Source: Myxococcales bacterium (lineage in GTDB: Bacteria > Myxococcota_A > Polyangia > Polyangiales > Houyiibacteriaceae). From it: 64,000 nt of DNA. The translations under genes were made by a program, and so were the position numbers. The stretch is from positions 558,001 to 622,000 of the forward strand of contig JAOTYL010000002.1 of NCBI GenBank assembly GCA_029861865.1. The letters are read 5' to 3'. Every line of letters starts with the position of its first letter. The stretch's first letter is position 1. The notes under the pieces were generated by a model. It ran no database searches, was not told the origin of the DNA, and saw only the letters and a list, made by a program, of their open reading frames with translations. Of this stretch, positions 52,146-60,616 are shown piece after piece.

Positions 52146-53963
52146 ATGAGCCGCAGACCGTCGAAGGACCGGGCGCAGATATTCGGTGTGTTTCGGCAGC
52201 TCAAGCAGGGGTTCGGTCTGGTCTGGACGACGAGCCGGCGCTTGAGCATCGTGCTCGGGATCTTGAGTCTGGTTGCTGGCGTCCTGCCGGCGGCGGCAGC
52301 GTGGGTGGGAAAGCTGATCGTCGATGCTGTCGTGCAAGCTGCCCAAACGGGATCTGTTGCGGATCGCGACGAGGCTCTCAAGTGGGTCGCCGTCGAGCTC
52401 GGGCTCGTCGCGGTGCTTGCCGGCGCACAGAAGGGCATGGCCACCTGCCAGCAGCTCCTTCGCGCGCTCCTCGGCCAACGCGTGAACGAAATGATTCTTG
52501 AAAAGGCACTGACTCTCGACCTCGTTGCGTTCGAAGATTCGGAGCTCTATGACCGAATGACCCGCGCGCGTCGCGAGGCCTCACAGCGCCCCTTGAGCTT
52601 GGTCATGCGGAGCTTTCAGCTCGTGCAGCACTCGTTTTCGCTGATCGCTTACAGCGGGCTCCTTCTGCAGCTTTCGGTGTGGGCACTGGCGGTGCTGGTG
52701 GTGGCGGCCATCCCGGCCTTCTTCGTCGAAACGAGGTTTTCGGCCAATGCGTTTCGCCTGTTCACCTGGCGAGCACCTGAGACACGAAAGCAAAACTACC
52801 TGGAGGTTCTACTCGCGCGCGAAGACTTTGCCAAGGAGGTCAAGCTCTTCGACCTGGGCCCCGTATTCCTCGAGCGCTATCGGGAGATCTTTCGAAATCT
52901 CTTCGTCGAAGACCGTGCGCTCACCCTTCGACGTGGCGGATGGGGCTTTCTGCTTGGGCTCCTCAGCACGGTCGCGTTTTACGGGGCCTATGCGTGGATC
53001 GCGCTCGAGACCATCGCAAAGCGGATCACACTGGGCGACATGACCATGTATCTGCTCGTGTTCAAACAGGGGCAGTCGGCGCTTGCGGCGATCCTCACGT
53101 CGATCGGTGGAATGTACGAGGACAGCCTGTATCTCTCGAATTTGTACGAGTACCTCGAATACGAAGGGCGAGACGAGGTAGGCACCGCAATCGTCGGCAC
53201 GAAGCCGGGCGATGGCGTTCGATTTGAGCACGTGAGCTTCACGTATCCTGGCGTAGACGTTCCTGCGCTCACAGACGTGAGCATTCATCTGCACCCCGGA
53301 CGCAAGCTCGCGCTCGTCGGCGAGAACGGCGCTGGGAAAACCACGTTGATCAAGCTTCTCACGCGCTTGTATCGACCGACCGAGGGCAGAATTCTGCTCG
53401 ATGGCCTAGAGCTTTCCGAGTGGGATCTTGACGTGCTTCGAAAACGAATCGGTGTGATCTTTCAAGACTTCGTGCGCTATCAGCTCGCGGCTGGCGAGAA
53501 TGTCGGTGTCGGAGACGTTCGGGCTTTTGCCGATCCGGATCGATGGCAAGTTGCAGCCGAGAAGGGAATGGCGCACGAGTTCATCGAAAGACTGCCCTCG
53601 GGCTACAATACGCAGCTCGGCCGCTGGTTCGACGACGGCCATGAGCTCTCCCTCGGACAGTGGCAAAAAGTAGCCCTCTCACGAGCCTTCATGCGAGAGG
53701 AGGCCGACATCCTGGTGCTCGACGAGCCCACAGCCTCGATGGATGCGGAAGCAGAGGCCACAGTATTCGAACGCTTCGGTCGACTCGCCAAAGACAAGAT
53801 GGTGATCCTCATTTCACACCGTTTTTCGACGGTCCGGATGGCCGACGAAATCGTCGTGCTCGAACGCGGGCGCGTCACCGAGCGCGGCACCCACGAAAGC
53901 CTGATGACTCAAGACGGGAAGTACGCCCATCTATTCACCCTCCAAGCCGCCGGCTATCGGTAG
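52146..53963 (+). CDS. ABC transporter, fused permease and ATPase (exporter type)
   Basis: A 605-residue half-transporter. Six helices in the first 320 residues form an ABC transmembrane domain, followed by an ATPase with Walker A GENGAGKTT (about residues 391-399), Q-loop VIFQDF, signature LSLGQWQKVALSRA (LSLGQ in place of LSGGQ), Walker B ILVLDEPTASMD (about 520-531) and H-loop SHRF. Homodimer or heterodimer likely; the substrate is unknown. No partner half-transporter is adjacent. Confidence 0.92.
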   Translation: MSRRPSKDRAQIFGVFRQLKQGFGLVWTTSRRLSIVLGILSLVAGVLPAAAAWVGKLIVDAVVQAAQTGSVADRDEALKWVAVELGLVAVLAGAQKGMATCQQLLRALLGQRVNEMILEKALTLDLVAFEDSELYDRMTRARREASQRPLSLVMRSFQLVQHSFSLIAYSGLLLQLSVWALAVLVVAAIPAFFVETRFSANAFRLFTWRAPETRKQNYLEVLLAREDFAKEVKLFDLGPVFLERYREIFRNLFVEDRALTLRRGGWGFLLGLLSTVAFYGAYAWIALETIAKRITLGDMTMYLLVFKQGQSALAAILTSIGGMYEDSLYLSNLYEYLEYEGRDEVGTAIVGTKPGDGVRFEHVSFTYPGVDVPALTDVSIHLHPGRKLALVGENGAGKTTLIKLLTRLYRPTEGRILLDGLELSEWDLDVLRKRIGVIFQDFVRYQLAAGENVGVGDVRAFADPDRWQVAAEKGMAHEFIERLPSGYNTQLGRWFDDGHELSLGQWQKVALSRAFMREEADILVLDEPTASMDAEAEATVFERFGRLAKDKMVILISHRFSTVRMADEIVVLERGRVTERGTHESLMTQDGKYAHLFTLQAAGYR

Positions 53964-53978
53964 AGTATAGGACGCGCG

Positions 53979-54014
53979 GTTCGTGTTCGTGCACGACTAC
54001 GAGTACGAGTTATC
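53979..54014 (+). repeat. short hexamer-periodic tract of a second type
   Basis: GTTCGT, GTTCGT, GCACGA, CTACGA, GTACGA, GTTATC are six back-to-back units in phase. They lie in the 60-bp gap between the convergent ABC transporter and ChaN genes. The sequence differs from the CRCTGD arrays but has the same unit length and placement. Confidence 0.5.
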
Positions 54015-54023
54015 GGTGGGGAT

Positions 54024-54932
54024 TCACTCGCGCACAGCCCAAAGGAAGTCGGCAGATCGCTCTGCCGGAGCTAACTTCAGCTCGGCCTTGAGCTCTTTTT
54101 CGGTGACCGGCATGACCACCACATACGGACTCGCGCCTCGGCGCGCTCCTCGTTCGGGGATGCCGAGGCCCCGCTTCACGTGCACCCGACCGGCGAATAC
54201 GATCATTCTAGTCGGGCCGTGGGCACGACGGAGGGTATCGGCCACGCGCTCGCCCATGGTCTCGTCCCAGACGACCTGGGCTTCGTAGTACCGGTCGATC
54301 CCCTCCCCTACATCGTGTTCGCTTGCGTCAAACTCCGCATCGAAGAGCGCGCGATGGGCGGGATCCTCGAGGTCGATCTCAGGCAGTGTTGCAGCGATAT
54401 CCTCGGGGAGCGCCGCGACTCCATCCTTGGCGACCGCGAAGGCAACCTCTTGGGGCGCGTTGAGCGCAACGACCTCGAGCCCGCGACTCCGCGCATACTC
54501 CAGCATGGGCCGATACATGCTGAAATCGAACCCCCACCGCTGATCGTATTCCGTTTCCCGTCGAAGCACCGTTTCGTCGATCTCGCCAGCACTCCACCGA
54601 TCGAGCGGCTCTTGGAAAGGGACCTGAAACATCTCCATCCCGATTGCTAGCGAGGAATCTTCCGCATGGAGCCGGCGAAGAAGAGAATACTGAACGGCGT
54701 GATCGCCGGGGCGATCGTGACGCTCACCGACGTACACCACCCGCTTGTTGCGGACTTGTGAAAGAAGCCCTTCAATTGTGATTTCGTTCCCGGTCGCCGC
54801 TTCGACCAGCTTGAGGGGCGCTTCTTGCTCGCGCACGATCGACTCGGCGGTCCTTGGCTCGGGTCTCGTCGCGCCTGCACAACCGCCCGGGACGATCAGG
54901 ACGATCAACGAGATCAGAGTGACCCACCTCAT
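54024..54932 (-). CDS. ChaN-family protein, probably membrane-anchored
   Basis: A 302-residue protein of the haem-binding-uptake (Tiki/ChaN) superfamily. VVYVGERHDRPGDHAVQ and IGMEMFQVPFQEPLDRW carry the conserved Glu/His pairs, with a later FAGRVHVKRGLGIPER segment close to the family's G-x-x-H-x-x-x-G-x-G-x-P. The N-terminus ([20 protein letters not shown]) looks like a lipoprotein signal, though P-G-G-C is a weak lipobox. ChaN of Campylobacter binds haem; some relatives are proteases. ATG overlaps the orn stop (ATGA). Confidence 0.85.
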   Translation of the reverse strand: MRWVTLISLIVLIVPGGCAGATRPEPRTAESIVREQEAPLKLVEAATGNEITIEGLLSQVRNKRVVYVGERHDRPGDHAVQYSLLRRLHAEDSSLAIGMEMFQVPFQEPLDRWSAGEIDETVLRRETEYDQRWGFDFSMYRPMLEYARSRGLEVVALNAPQEVAFAVAKDGVAALPEDIAATLPEIDLEDPAHRALFDAEFDASEHDVGEGIDRYYEAQVVWDETMGERVADTLRRAHGPTRMIVFAGRVHVKRGLGIPERGARRGASPYVVVMPVTEKELKAELKLAPAERSADFLWAVRE

Positions 54933-55474
54933 GGCTGCTGGGGCAAGAAGACGGCCTGGCGATAGTATTTCAGCTCAGCGATCGATTCGAGCAGATCGTC
55001 CATCGCACGATGGCTCCCCTTTTTGGCTGGGCGGTCAACGTATTGCTTGGGATACCAACGACAGGCCAGCTCCTTGATGGTGGACACGTCGATGTTCCGG
55101 TAGTGCAACCAGCCCTCCACTTCGGGCAGATACCGAGCCACGAAGCGCCGATCCTGGTGAATCGAGTTCCCCGCGAGTGGAGCCTTCTTCTTCTGGGTAT
55201 GCTTTTCGAGGAACCCGAGAAGCGCGGCGGATGCCTGTGCCTCGTCGACGGTCGACTCTCTAACGCGTGTCAGAAGCCCAGACTCGCCATGATGGGTCGT
55301 GTTCCACTCATCCATCGCTGTCAGCACCTCCTCGGGCTGGTGCAGTACGAGGTTGGGCCCTTCAGCAACCACATTGAGCTCTTGATCCGTGACCAGCACT
55401 GCGACCTCCAAGATCCTTTCGGTCTCGGGGTCTAGACCCGACATTTCCATATCCATCCAAACGATCGCAGACAT
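54929..55474 (-). CDS. orn: oligoribonuclease
   Basis: A 181-residue DEDDh 3'-5' exonuclease. [20 protein letters not shown] has the first Asp-x-Glu, [18 protein letters not shown] the second Asp, and [19 protein letters not shown] the His-x4-Asp. It degrades 2-5-nt RNAs and pGpG in the cytosol. Complete and of normal length. Confidence 0.96.
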   Translation of the reverse strand: MSAIVWMDMEMSGLDPETERILEVAVLVTDQELNVVAEGPNLVLHQPEEVLTAMDEWNTTHHGESGLLTRVRESTVDEAQASAALLGFLEKHTQKKKAPLAGNSIHQDRRFVARYLPEVEGWLHYRNIDVSTIKELACRWYPKQYVDRPAKKGSHRAMDDLLESIAELKYYRQAVFLPQQP

Positions 55475-55604
55475 CTATGTCCCGAAAGACTTAGCACGAC
55501 CGCAGGGTTGTGCCCCCTGTCCACGCCCTCCGGTTTGGAAGTCACGAGCAGGTGCCGTATACACTGGCGTCGCGCAGAGGAACGCCCTAGGAAACAGCGG
55601 TGCA

Positions 55605-56513
55605 ATGAGTGATCGAAAGCTGAGCCAGCTCCGCCAACTCGAAGCGGAAAGCATTCAAATCATCCGCGAGGCTGCGGCCGAGTTCGACAAACCAGTGATG
55701 ATGTACTCCGTCGGAAAGGACTCGTCGGTGATGCTGCGTCTCGCCGAGAAGGCATTCGCGCCCGGGCCCTTGCCCTTCCCCCTACTTCACGTGGACACAA
55801 CCTGGAAGTTTCAGGACATGTATCGCTACCGCGATCTGGTTGAGGCCAAGCTCAAAGGGGAGCTGATCAAGTACGTCAACACCGAAGGCGTCGAGATGGG
55901 AATGAATCCCTTCGATTTCGGGAGCAAGAAGTACACCGACATCATGAAAACCGAGGGGCTCAAGCAAGCCCTCACCAAGTACGAATTCGATTGCGCCTTT
56001 GGCGGTGCAAGACGTGACGAAGAAAAATCCCGCGCGAAAGAGCGTATCTTTTCGTTTCGGGACGCCAACCACGTATGGGACCCGAAGAATCAGCGTCCTG
56101 AGCTTTGGAACATCTACAACGCGAAGATCAAGAAGGGCGAAAACGTCCGCGTTTTTCCGTTGAGCAATTGGACGGAGCTCGATGTGTGGCTCTACGTGTG
56201 GCTCGAAAAGATCCCCGTGGTGCCGCTCTATTTCGCCAAGGAGCGCCCCGTAGTCGAGCGCGCGGGGACGTGGATTCTGGTGGACGACGATCGCATGCGC
56301 CTCGAGCCGGGGGAGAAACCCCAAATGAAGCGGGTCCGTTTTCGAACGTTGGGATGCTACCCGCTGAGTGGCGCGGTCGAGTCGGACGCGGACACCGTCC
56401 CCAAGGTCATTCGTGAAATGTTGCTCAACCGCTTTTCTGAACGGCAAGGACGGCTGATCGACTTCGATGAGGAAGGCTCGATGGAGGCCAAGAAGCGCGA
56501 AGGTTACTTCTAG
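55605..56513 (+). CDS. cysD: sulfate adenylyltransferase subunit 2
   Basis: A 302-residue ATP pyrophosphatase-fold subunit. [19 protein letters not shown] is the PP-loop, [17 protein letters not shown] and [16 protein letters not shown] follow, and the C-terminus ends EAKKREGYF as usual. With CysN it makes APS from ATP and sulfate. ATG 55605 starts the family-typical N-terminus ([12 protein letters not shown]). cysN follows 18 bp later. Confidence 0.96.
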   Translation: MSDRKLSQLRQLEAESIQIIREAAAEFDKPVMMYSVGKDSSVMLRLAEKAFAPGPLPFPLLHVDTTWKFQDMYRYRDLVEAKLKGELIKYVNTEGVEMGMNPFDFGSKKYTDIMKTEGLKQALTKYEFDCAFGGARRDEEKSRAKERIFSFRDANHVWDPKNQRPELWNIYNAKIKKGENVRVFPLSNWTELDVWLYVWLEKIPVVPLYFAKERPVVERAGTWILVDDDRMRLEPGEKPQMKRVRFRTLGCYPLSGAVESDADTVPKVIREMLLNRFSERQGRLIDFDEEGSMEAKKREGYF

Positions 56514-56531
56514 GTTACGCCGGGAAACGCG

Positions 56532-58361
56532 ATGCACGACGAAAAGGAACTAATCCGCGACGACATCGAGGCCTACCTCGCGAAATACCAAAAGAAGGAG
56601 CTACTGCGCTTCGTGTCCGTCGGTTCGGTAGACGACGGGAAGTCCACTCTCATCGGCCGGATTCTCTACGACACCGGCATGGTGTTCGAGGACCAAATGG
56701 CCGCCGTGCGTGCCGCGTCTCAGAGCGACGAACCCGACCTTGCGTTGTTGACCGATGGCCTCAAGGCCGAACGCGAGCAAGGGATCACCATCGACGTGGC
56801 CTATCGTTACTTTGCGACAAACAAGCGAAAATTCATCATCGCCGACACTCCGGGGCACATTCAGTACACGCGCAACATGGTCACCGGTGCATCCACGGCA
56901 GACGTGGCCTTGATCCTGATCGACGCGCGCCATGGCGTTCTTCAACAGTCGCGCCGCCACGCGTACATCGCTTCTTTGTTGGGCATTCCCCATCTAGCCG
57001 TTTGCGTCAACAAGATGGACCTCAAGGAGTTCTCCGAAGAGGTCTACGATACGATCTGCGCGGACTTCATGGAGTTTGGAAAGACGCTTCGCTTCAAAGA
57101 CATTCAGTTCTTCCCGGTGAGTGCGCTCCTCGGGGACAACGTGGTGAGCGACAGCGAGAACACCCCCTGGTACGACGGCCCGAATGTTCTTGGCTATCTC
57201 GAGACAGTCCCAGTTTCAGACGATCGAAACTACGACGACTTTCGGTATCCAGTGCAATACGTCATTCGGCCCGACCTCGACTATCGCGGCTTCGCGGCCG
57301 AGATCGCTTCTGGCGTAATCCGCAAAGGCGATGAAGTCGTCACGCTTCCGTCGGGCAAAAAGTCACGTATCAAAGCGATCGACACCTACGACGGAGAGCT
57401 CGAGGAGGCGTCTGCGGCGCAATCGGTGACAATCTTGCTCGAGGACGAGATCGACATCAGCCGCGGCGACATGATCGTGAAACCGGACAATCTTCCGCGG
57501 GTCACCCGGCGCTTCAACGCCCACATCGTGTGGATGCACGAAAGGCCGCTCGACACCGACAAGGCCTATCTCGTCAAGCACACCTCCCAGACAGTCCGCG
57601 CCCAAATCGACAAGATTCACTGCGAAATCGACATGGATTCGCTCGAGGAGAAGCCGGCCGACGGAATAAGCCTCAACGACATCGCCAAAGTGCACCTCAG
57701 CTGCCACCGCGCACTCTACGTCGACGACTATACCCGCAACCGCGAGACCGGCGCATTCATCGTGATCGACTCGTTGACCAACAACACTGTGGCAGCCGGG
57801 ATGATCGAGCTCGAAGGCACCGGGCAAGACCTCCAAGAAGCGCTAAAAGAGCTGCACGCCGAGTCGGCGATGGAGCCAAAGACTTTCGTCAGCCCGAGCG
57901 AACGCATGGAGCGGTTCGGACAACGCGGCGCTACGGTCTGGTTGACGGGGCTCCCAGGGTCGGGGCGGTGGACGCTCGCATATGCCCTCGAGCGGAAGTT
58001 GTTCGACCAGGGACGGACGGCAACCGTGGTGAACCCGGTTGGCGAGGACCTTCGTTCGATGATCTCCGCGGCAAAAGCCATCACCGACGCCGGCCTGATC
58101 AACATCTGCGCGTTCCCGAGCCGTACCAAGCAAGATCGAATACAGCTCGCGGAGCGGATCGGCGAAGACCGAGTCATCCAAGTCTACGTCAACACCGACG
58201 AGGCACTCTGCCGAGAACGTCGCCCCGATGCCGACTTCTCAGGCTTCGAGCCACCCGAAAATCCGGACGTGACAGTGGCGCTCGACGAAATGCGGATCGA
58301 CAACGCCGTGGATACCATCCTCGAAGCCCTGGAAGCGCGCGGCCAGTTCGAAGATCACTAG
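56532..58361 (+). CDS. cysN: sulfate adenylyltransferase subunit 1 fused to a degenerate APS-kinase domain
   Basis: A 609-residue fusion. Residues 1 to about 440 are a normal CysN GTPase (SVGSVDDGKSTLIG, DTPGHIQYTRNM, NKMDLKEF, EF-Tu-like beta domains). Residues from about 460 resemble CysC, but the kinase P-loop reads G473-L-P-G-S-G-R479-W-T481: the essential Lys is Arg and the next Ser is Trp. The APS-binding D-G-D-N-x-R-x-G segment is replaced by NPVGEDLRS. Overall CysC spacing (DAGLINICAF, PPENPDV) is kept. The APS kinase activity is therefore probably lost; the domain may be structural or regulatory. Confidence 0.92.
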   Translation: MHDEKELIRDDIEAYLAKYQKKELLRFVSVGSVDDGKSTLIGRILYDTGMVFEDQMAAVRAASQSDEPDLALLTDGLKAEREQGITIDVAYRYFATNKRKFIIADTPGHIQYTRNMVTGASTADVALILIDARHGVLQQSRRHAYIASLLGIPHLAVCVNKMDLKEFSEEVYDTICADFMEFGKTLRFKDIQFFPVSALLGDNVVSDSENTPWYDGPNVLGYLETVPVSDDRNYDDFRYPVQYVIRPDLDYRGFAAEIASGVIRKGDEVVTLPSGKKSRIKAIDTYDGELEEASAAQSVTILLEDEIDISRGDMIVKPDNLPRVTRRFNAHIVWMHERPLDTDKAYLVKHTSQTVRAQIDKIHCEIDMDSLEEKPADGISLNDIAKVHLSCHRALYVDDYTRNRETGAFIVIDSLTNNTVAAGMIELEGTGQDLQEALKELHAESAMEPKTFVSPSERMERFGQRGATVWLTGLPGSGRWTLAYALERKLFDQGRTATVVNPVGEDLRSMISAAKAITDAGLINICAFPSRTKQDRIQLAERIGEDRVIQVYVNTDEALCRERRPDADFSGFEPPENPDVTVALDEMRIDNAVDTILEALEARGQFEDH

Positions 58362-59695
58362 GCTTCGATGCATCGCCTAACCACGTCCAAGAGCGTCTGC
58401 GTACCCCACGCGAGTCCGTCGACGGGAATGCGCTCGTTGTGTCCGTGGAACATGTCGGCAAAACGCATCGTCGGCGGCAATAGGACCGGAGCGAAACCGT
58501 ACCACCGCGCGCCGAGCCGGGTGAACGCGGTGGCGTCAGTGAAGCCCTGCACGACGAACGGGACCACCGGCGCACCTGGCGCACGCTCGGACATCACTTC
58601 ATGAATCGTCGAGTAGAGAGACGACTCTTTAGGCTCGGTGACCACGGGCGGGAAAGAGTGAAGGACTTCGAGCTCTATGCGGGGGCCAAGTACCGCCTGG
58701 ACCTCTCGAATCAGATCTTCTTTCGTCTGCCCCGGTAAAATACGGCCATCGATTTCGGCCTCCGCACTGCCCGGGATCACGTTGATCTTGTTCCCGGCGC
58801 GAAGCACCGTCGGGGATGCCGTGTTGCCTAGCAAGGCTCGGAATGCCCGTTTGAGAGAGGGATCAGGCAAGAGGCTAAGTGCCGCCGGACCGATGCTCGG
58901 GTTGGCAAGGAGCTTGATGATCGGACGAAGGGGCGCGGGCAGATGCGACGCCAACGCCCCGATGAAATTCTTGACCGGCTCCGATGCGTGCCGTGGCAAT
59001 CCCTCCTTGCCAAGCCTTGCAATCGCCTCACTGAGTCGAACGACCGCCGAATCCTCGCGAGGCATGGAGCCGTGGCCGGGGTCACCGGTGGCCCTCGCGC
59101 GCATCCAACAAACACCTTTTTCGGCCACTTCGACCGTGAAGAAGGTTCGACCCGCCACTTGGATGTTGAAGCCTCCAACTTCCCCAATCGCGTATTCGCT
59201 GCGCACCAGATTGGGATGATTCTCCGTGAGCCACAGGGAACCGTATCGACAACCCGCTTCCTCATCCGCGACCGCCGCAAATATTAGGTCCCGTTTGGGC
59301 TTGATGCCCTCGCGGGCGAGGCGCGCCATGATCGCGACCGACATCGCCACCATGTTCTTCATGTCGATCGCACCGCGCCCCCAAAGACAGCCGTCATGCA
59401 CCTCCCCGCAAAACGGCGGGTGCTCCCAAGCCGAAGCGTCGGCTTCGACGACATCGAGATGCGCGGTGAGCAAAAGCGGAGGCTTTTCGCCTGTCCCCCG
59501 GATACGTGCGACGACATTGGCCCGCTTCGGCGCGCTTTCTAGCACGACCGGCTCCAACCCAGCGCTGCTCAACTCCTCGGCGACGAGTTCTGCAGCCTCC
59601 CGTTCGTTTCCCGGCGGGTTTGTGGTGTCGATACGAAGTAGCCGCTGACAGAGTCGAAAGGAATGCTCGGTAAGCTCCTGATCGCCGACCGCCAT
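58358..59695 (-). CDS. M20-family metallopeptidase
   Basis: A 445-residue M20 peptidase. Zinc ligands are seen in LLTAHLDVVEAD (His, with catalytic Asp), WGRGAIDMKN (bridging Asp) and ADEEAGCRYGS (catalytic Glu-Glu), with a lid domain between. It is of the ArgE/DapE/carboxypeptidase-like size; substrate unknown. GTG one codon upstream (59698) is an alternative start. Stop codons of this gene and cysN share CTAG. It starts 7 bp after the ku stop, so it is probably read from the ku transcript. Confidence 0.9.
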   Translation of the reverse strand: MAVGDQELTEHSFRLCQRLLRIDTTNPPGNEREAAELVAEELSSAGLEPVVLESAPKRANVVARIRGTGEKPPLLLTAHLDVVEADASAWEHPPFCGEVHDGCLWGRGAIDMKNMVAMSVAIMARLAREGIKPKRDLIFAAVADEEAGCRYGSLWLTENHPNLVRSEYAIGEVGGFNIQVAGRTFFTVEVAEKGVCWMRARATGDPGHGSMPREDSAVVRLSEAIARLGKEGLPRHASEPVKNFIGALASHLPAPLRPIIKLLANPSIGPAALSLLPDPSLKRAFRALLGNTASPTVLRAGNKINVIPGSAEAEIDGRILPGQTKEDLIREVQAVLGPRIELEVLHSFPPVVTEPKESSLYSTIHEVMSERAPGAPVVPFVVQGFTDATAFTRLGARWYGFAPVLLPPTMRFADMFHGHNERIPVDGLAWGTQTLLDVVRRCIEA

Positions 59696-59702
59696 CACGC
59701 GA

Positions 59703-60578
59703 CTACCCGTCTTTGCTCGACGCCGCCTTCTTCTTGCGCGGCTTCTTGGCGGCGGCCTTCTTCGCGCGAGCCTTCTTGGGTGGCTTCAGCTTTCGCTTGC
59801 CGGAGGCTTGGGATTGCTCGACGCTTGCCTTGAGCGCCTCGAACAGGTCGATGACCTTGGCTTGTGGTGCTTCGGGTGTCGTGGTGATCTCGTGTCCCGC
59901 AATTTTTTCCTCGACCGCCTCTAGAACGCGCGCTCGGAACTCGTCCCGAAACTTGTCAGGCTCGAATCGGTCTTCGCTCAGTTGCTCGATGAGCTGACGC
60001 GCCATCTTGGTCTCCGTCGGCTTGAAGGAAACATCGTCGCCGAGATCGATCTCTCCGAAGTCGCGAACCTCATTCGAGTAGAAGACTTGGTGCATCATGA
60101 GGCCGTCTTTATAGGGGCGTATAATGACCAGGTGGCTCTTGCCTCGCGCGGTGTGACGGCCGAGCGCGACTCGACCCGTTTCGCGCATCGCCTCCGAAAG
60201 CAATCGGTACGCCTTGTGCCCCCCCTTGTCTGGACCGAGGTAGTACGACTTTTCAACGTACACGAAGTCCACGGTATCGAGTGGGACGAACTCGATGATC
60301 TCGAGGTTGTGCGTCTTTTCCTCCTCGAGCGCTTTGAGCTCCTCGGCGTCGAAACGGACGAACTGGCCCTTGGCGTATTCGTAGCCCTTGACCAGGTCGG
60401 CTCGGTCCACGACTTCGTCGTCAGTCGGGCAATAGACCTGGTACTTGATACGGTTGCCGCACTTCTCGTGGAGCTGGTGGAACCTCACGCCTTCGGCGCT
60501 AGCCGCCGTGAAGATCTTGAAAGGGATCGACACGAGGCCAAAGGACAGAGTCCCTGAGCTAATGGCGCGCGCGGGCAC
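59703..60578 (-). CDS. ku: Ku protein (non-homologous end joining)
   Basis: A 291-residue bacterial Ku. RAISSGTLSFGLVSIPFKI is the family N-terminus, followed by the Ku core (KGYEYAKGQFVRFDAEEL; LVIIRPYKDGLMMHQVFY). The C-terminal tail from about residue 262 is very rich in Lys and Ala (KKARAKKAAAKKPRKKKAA), a DNA-binding tail as in mycobacterial Ku. It rings DNA ends and recruits LigD, encoded divergently 38 bp away. GTG start. Confidence 0.95.
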   Translation of the reverse strand: MPARAISSGTLSFGLVSIPFKIFTAASAEGVRFHQLHEKCGNRIKYQVYCPTDDEVVDRADLVKGYEYAKGQFVRFDAEELKALEEEKTHNLEIIEFVPLDTVDFVYVEKSYYLGPDKGGHKAYRLLSEAMRETGRVALGRHTARGKSHLVIIRPYKDGLMMHQVFYSNEVRDFGEIDLGDDVSFKPTETKMARQLIEQLSEDRFEPDKFRDEFRARVLEAVEEKIAGHEITTTPEAPQAKVIDLFEALKASVEQSQASGKRKLKPPKKARAKKAAAKKPRKKKAASSKDG

Positions 60579-60616
60579 CGGAACATGATAGATCGCATCT
60601 TAGGATTGGCGAAGAG

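Noticed and set aside
55475-55604. Riboswitch or leader before cysD
   Set aside because: No recognisable conserved core or terminator hairpin in the 130 bp.
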